DNA from: Muribaculaceae bacterium
GTDB lineage: Bacteria; Bacteroidota; Bacteroidia; Bacteroidales; Muribaculaceae
Assembly (NCBI GenBank): GCA_024400895.1
Contig: JAKSMA010000149.1
Location: 1-6,212, forward strand
Direction: 5' to 3'
Length of the DNA: 6,212 nucleotides
Each line of letters starts with the position of its first letter. Positions within the stretch are counted from its first letter, which is position 1. Positions 6,068-6,212 of this stretch are shown piece by piece. The position numbers were made by a program, and so were the translations under genes. Below the pieces are notes generated by a model. It worked only from the letters and a program-made list of their open reading frames with translations. It did no database searches and was not told where the DNA came from.

Positions 6068-6177
6068 AATTAGGCAATTTTGTCAATTCTTAGCTAAAGG
6101 AATTCTTACCAACCAGCACCAATCAGTTTTCAGCAGATCACTCATCATCTAACACATTTTTTTAGTAAAAAAGTTAC
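6068..6177. other. Non-coding spacer, no gene seen
   Basis: AT-rich sequence with stops in all frames. The only structure I see is AATTC (6085-6089)/GAATT (6100-6104) flanking the palindrome TTAGCTAA (6090-6097), and the TTTAGTAAA copy at 6161-6169. Together with 5971-6067 and 6178-6212 it makes a 242-base gene-free end of the window. Confidence 0.4.
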
Positions 6178-6185
6178 TATGTTTG
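6178..6185 (+). promoter_or_regulatory. Outward-facing Bacteroidota -7 element (TATGTTTG)
   Basis: TATGTTTG matches TAnnTTTG at all defined bases. No TTTG lies at the usual 19-21-base distance upstream; only the T-run at 6157-6163 is near, which is too close and lacks the G, so the -33 half is poor. If real, it starts a transcript near 6191 for a gene beyond the window. The first transcribed bases would fall in the hairpin described next. Confidence 0.45.
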
Positions 6186-6201
6186 CAGTCGCAAGCGACT
6201 G
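6186..6201. repeat. Perfect inverted repeat directly after the -7 element
   Basis: CAGTCGC (6186-6192) and GCGACTG (6195-6201) are perfect inverted copies separated by AA, forming a 6-bp stem with a CAAG loop in RNA. It begins on the base after TATGTTTG, so it spans the expected transcription start. It could be a repressor operator or a hairpin at the extreme 5' end of the next transcript. Confidence 0.45.
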
Positions 6202-6212
6202 GGCGGAATAAA

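Noticed and set aside
741..6191. GCAGTCG shared by the spacer at 741-747 and the window end at 6185-6191
   Set aside because: Seven bases of identity with no extension on either side is within chance for a window of this size.
1..6212. tRNA, rRNA, CRISPR array, insertion sequence or phage genes
   Set aside because: No cloverleaf, repeat-spacer array, transposase or phage-type protein is visible on either strand; the window is metabolic genes and short spacers.

Overview
This window looks like chromosomal DNA from a member of the Bacteroidota, most likely a gut or oral Bacteroidales of the Prevotella/Muribaculaceae kind. The evidence is: intergenic sites matching the Bacteroidota promoter consensus (TTTG/TTG, about 20 bases, TAnnTTTG); little or no Shine-Dalgarno sequence before the genes, with A-rich start contexts instead; and two flanking proteins (a glycogen-debranching-type enzyme and a Rossmann/DUF2520 protein) that read like Bacteroidales proteins. 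All genes lie on the + strand.

Layout. Positions 1-730 hold the C-terminal end of an amylo-alpha-1,6-glucosidase-like gene that begins before the window. Positions 731-1079 are non-coding: a GC-rich hairpin, one good and one weaker Bacteroidota-type promoter, and a long panB leader with a hairpin followed by a T-run. Positions 1080-5970 form a compact six-gene operon: panB, panC, panD, coaBC (dfp), coaX and a DUF2520 Rossmann protein. The gaps are 34, 17, 36, 5 and -4 bases (the last is an ATGA overlap). Positions 5971-6212 are non-coding, with AT-rich hairpins, an imperfect direct repeat and an outward-facing -7 promoter element.

How the genes work together. PanB makes ketopantoate, PanD makes beta-alanine, PanC joins pantoate to beta-alanine, CoaX phosphorylates pantothenate, and CoaBC adds cysteine and decarboxylates to give 4'-phosphopantetheine. 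The step not covered by a recognised enzyme is ketopantoate to pantoate (ketopantoate reductase, PanE). The only nucleotide-binding oxidoreductase-like protein in the operon is the DUF2520 protein, so it is a natural candidate for that step (PanG-like). With it, the operon would run from 2-oxoisovalerate and aspartate to phosphopantetheine, leaving only CoaD and CoaE elsewhere.

Main points for a second look. (1) PanC carries Pro where the second His of the nucleotide-binding HxGH motif should be, plus Trp three residues on, each explicable by one base change. (2) PanB, PanC, PanD, CoaBC and CoaX all read, from my memory of these families, as Clostridia/Lachnospiraceae-type rather than the usual Bacteroides types, suggesting an old transfer of a whole pathway block. 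(3) The DUF2520 gene is translationally coupled to coaX and may fill the missing reductase step. (4) CoaX lacks the acidic pair usually found in its T-x-DE segment. No database search was possible; family and lineage statements rest on recognised motifs and recalled sequences.
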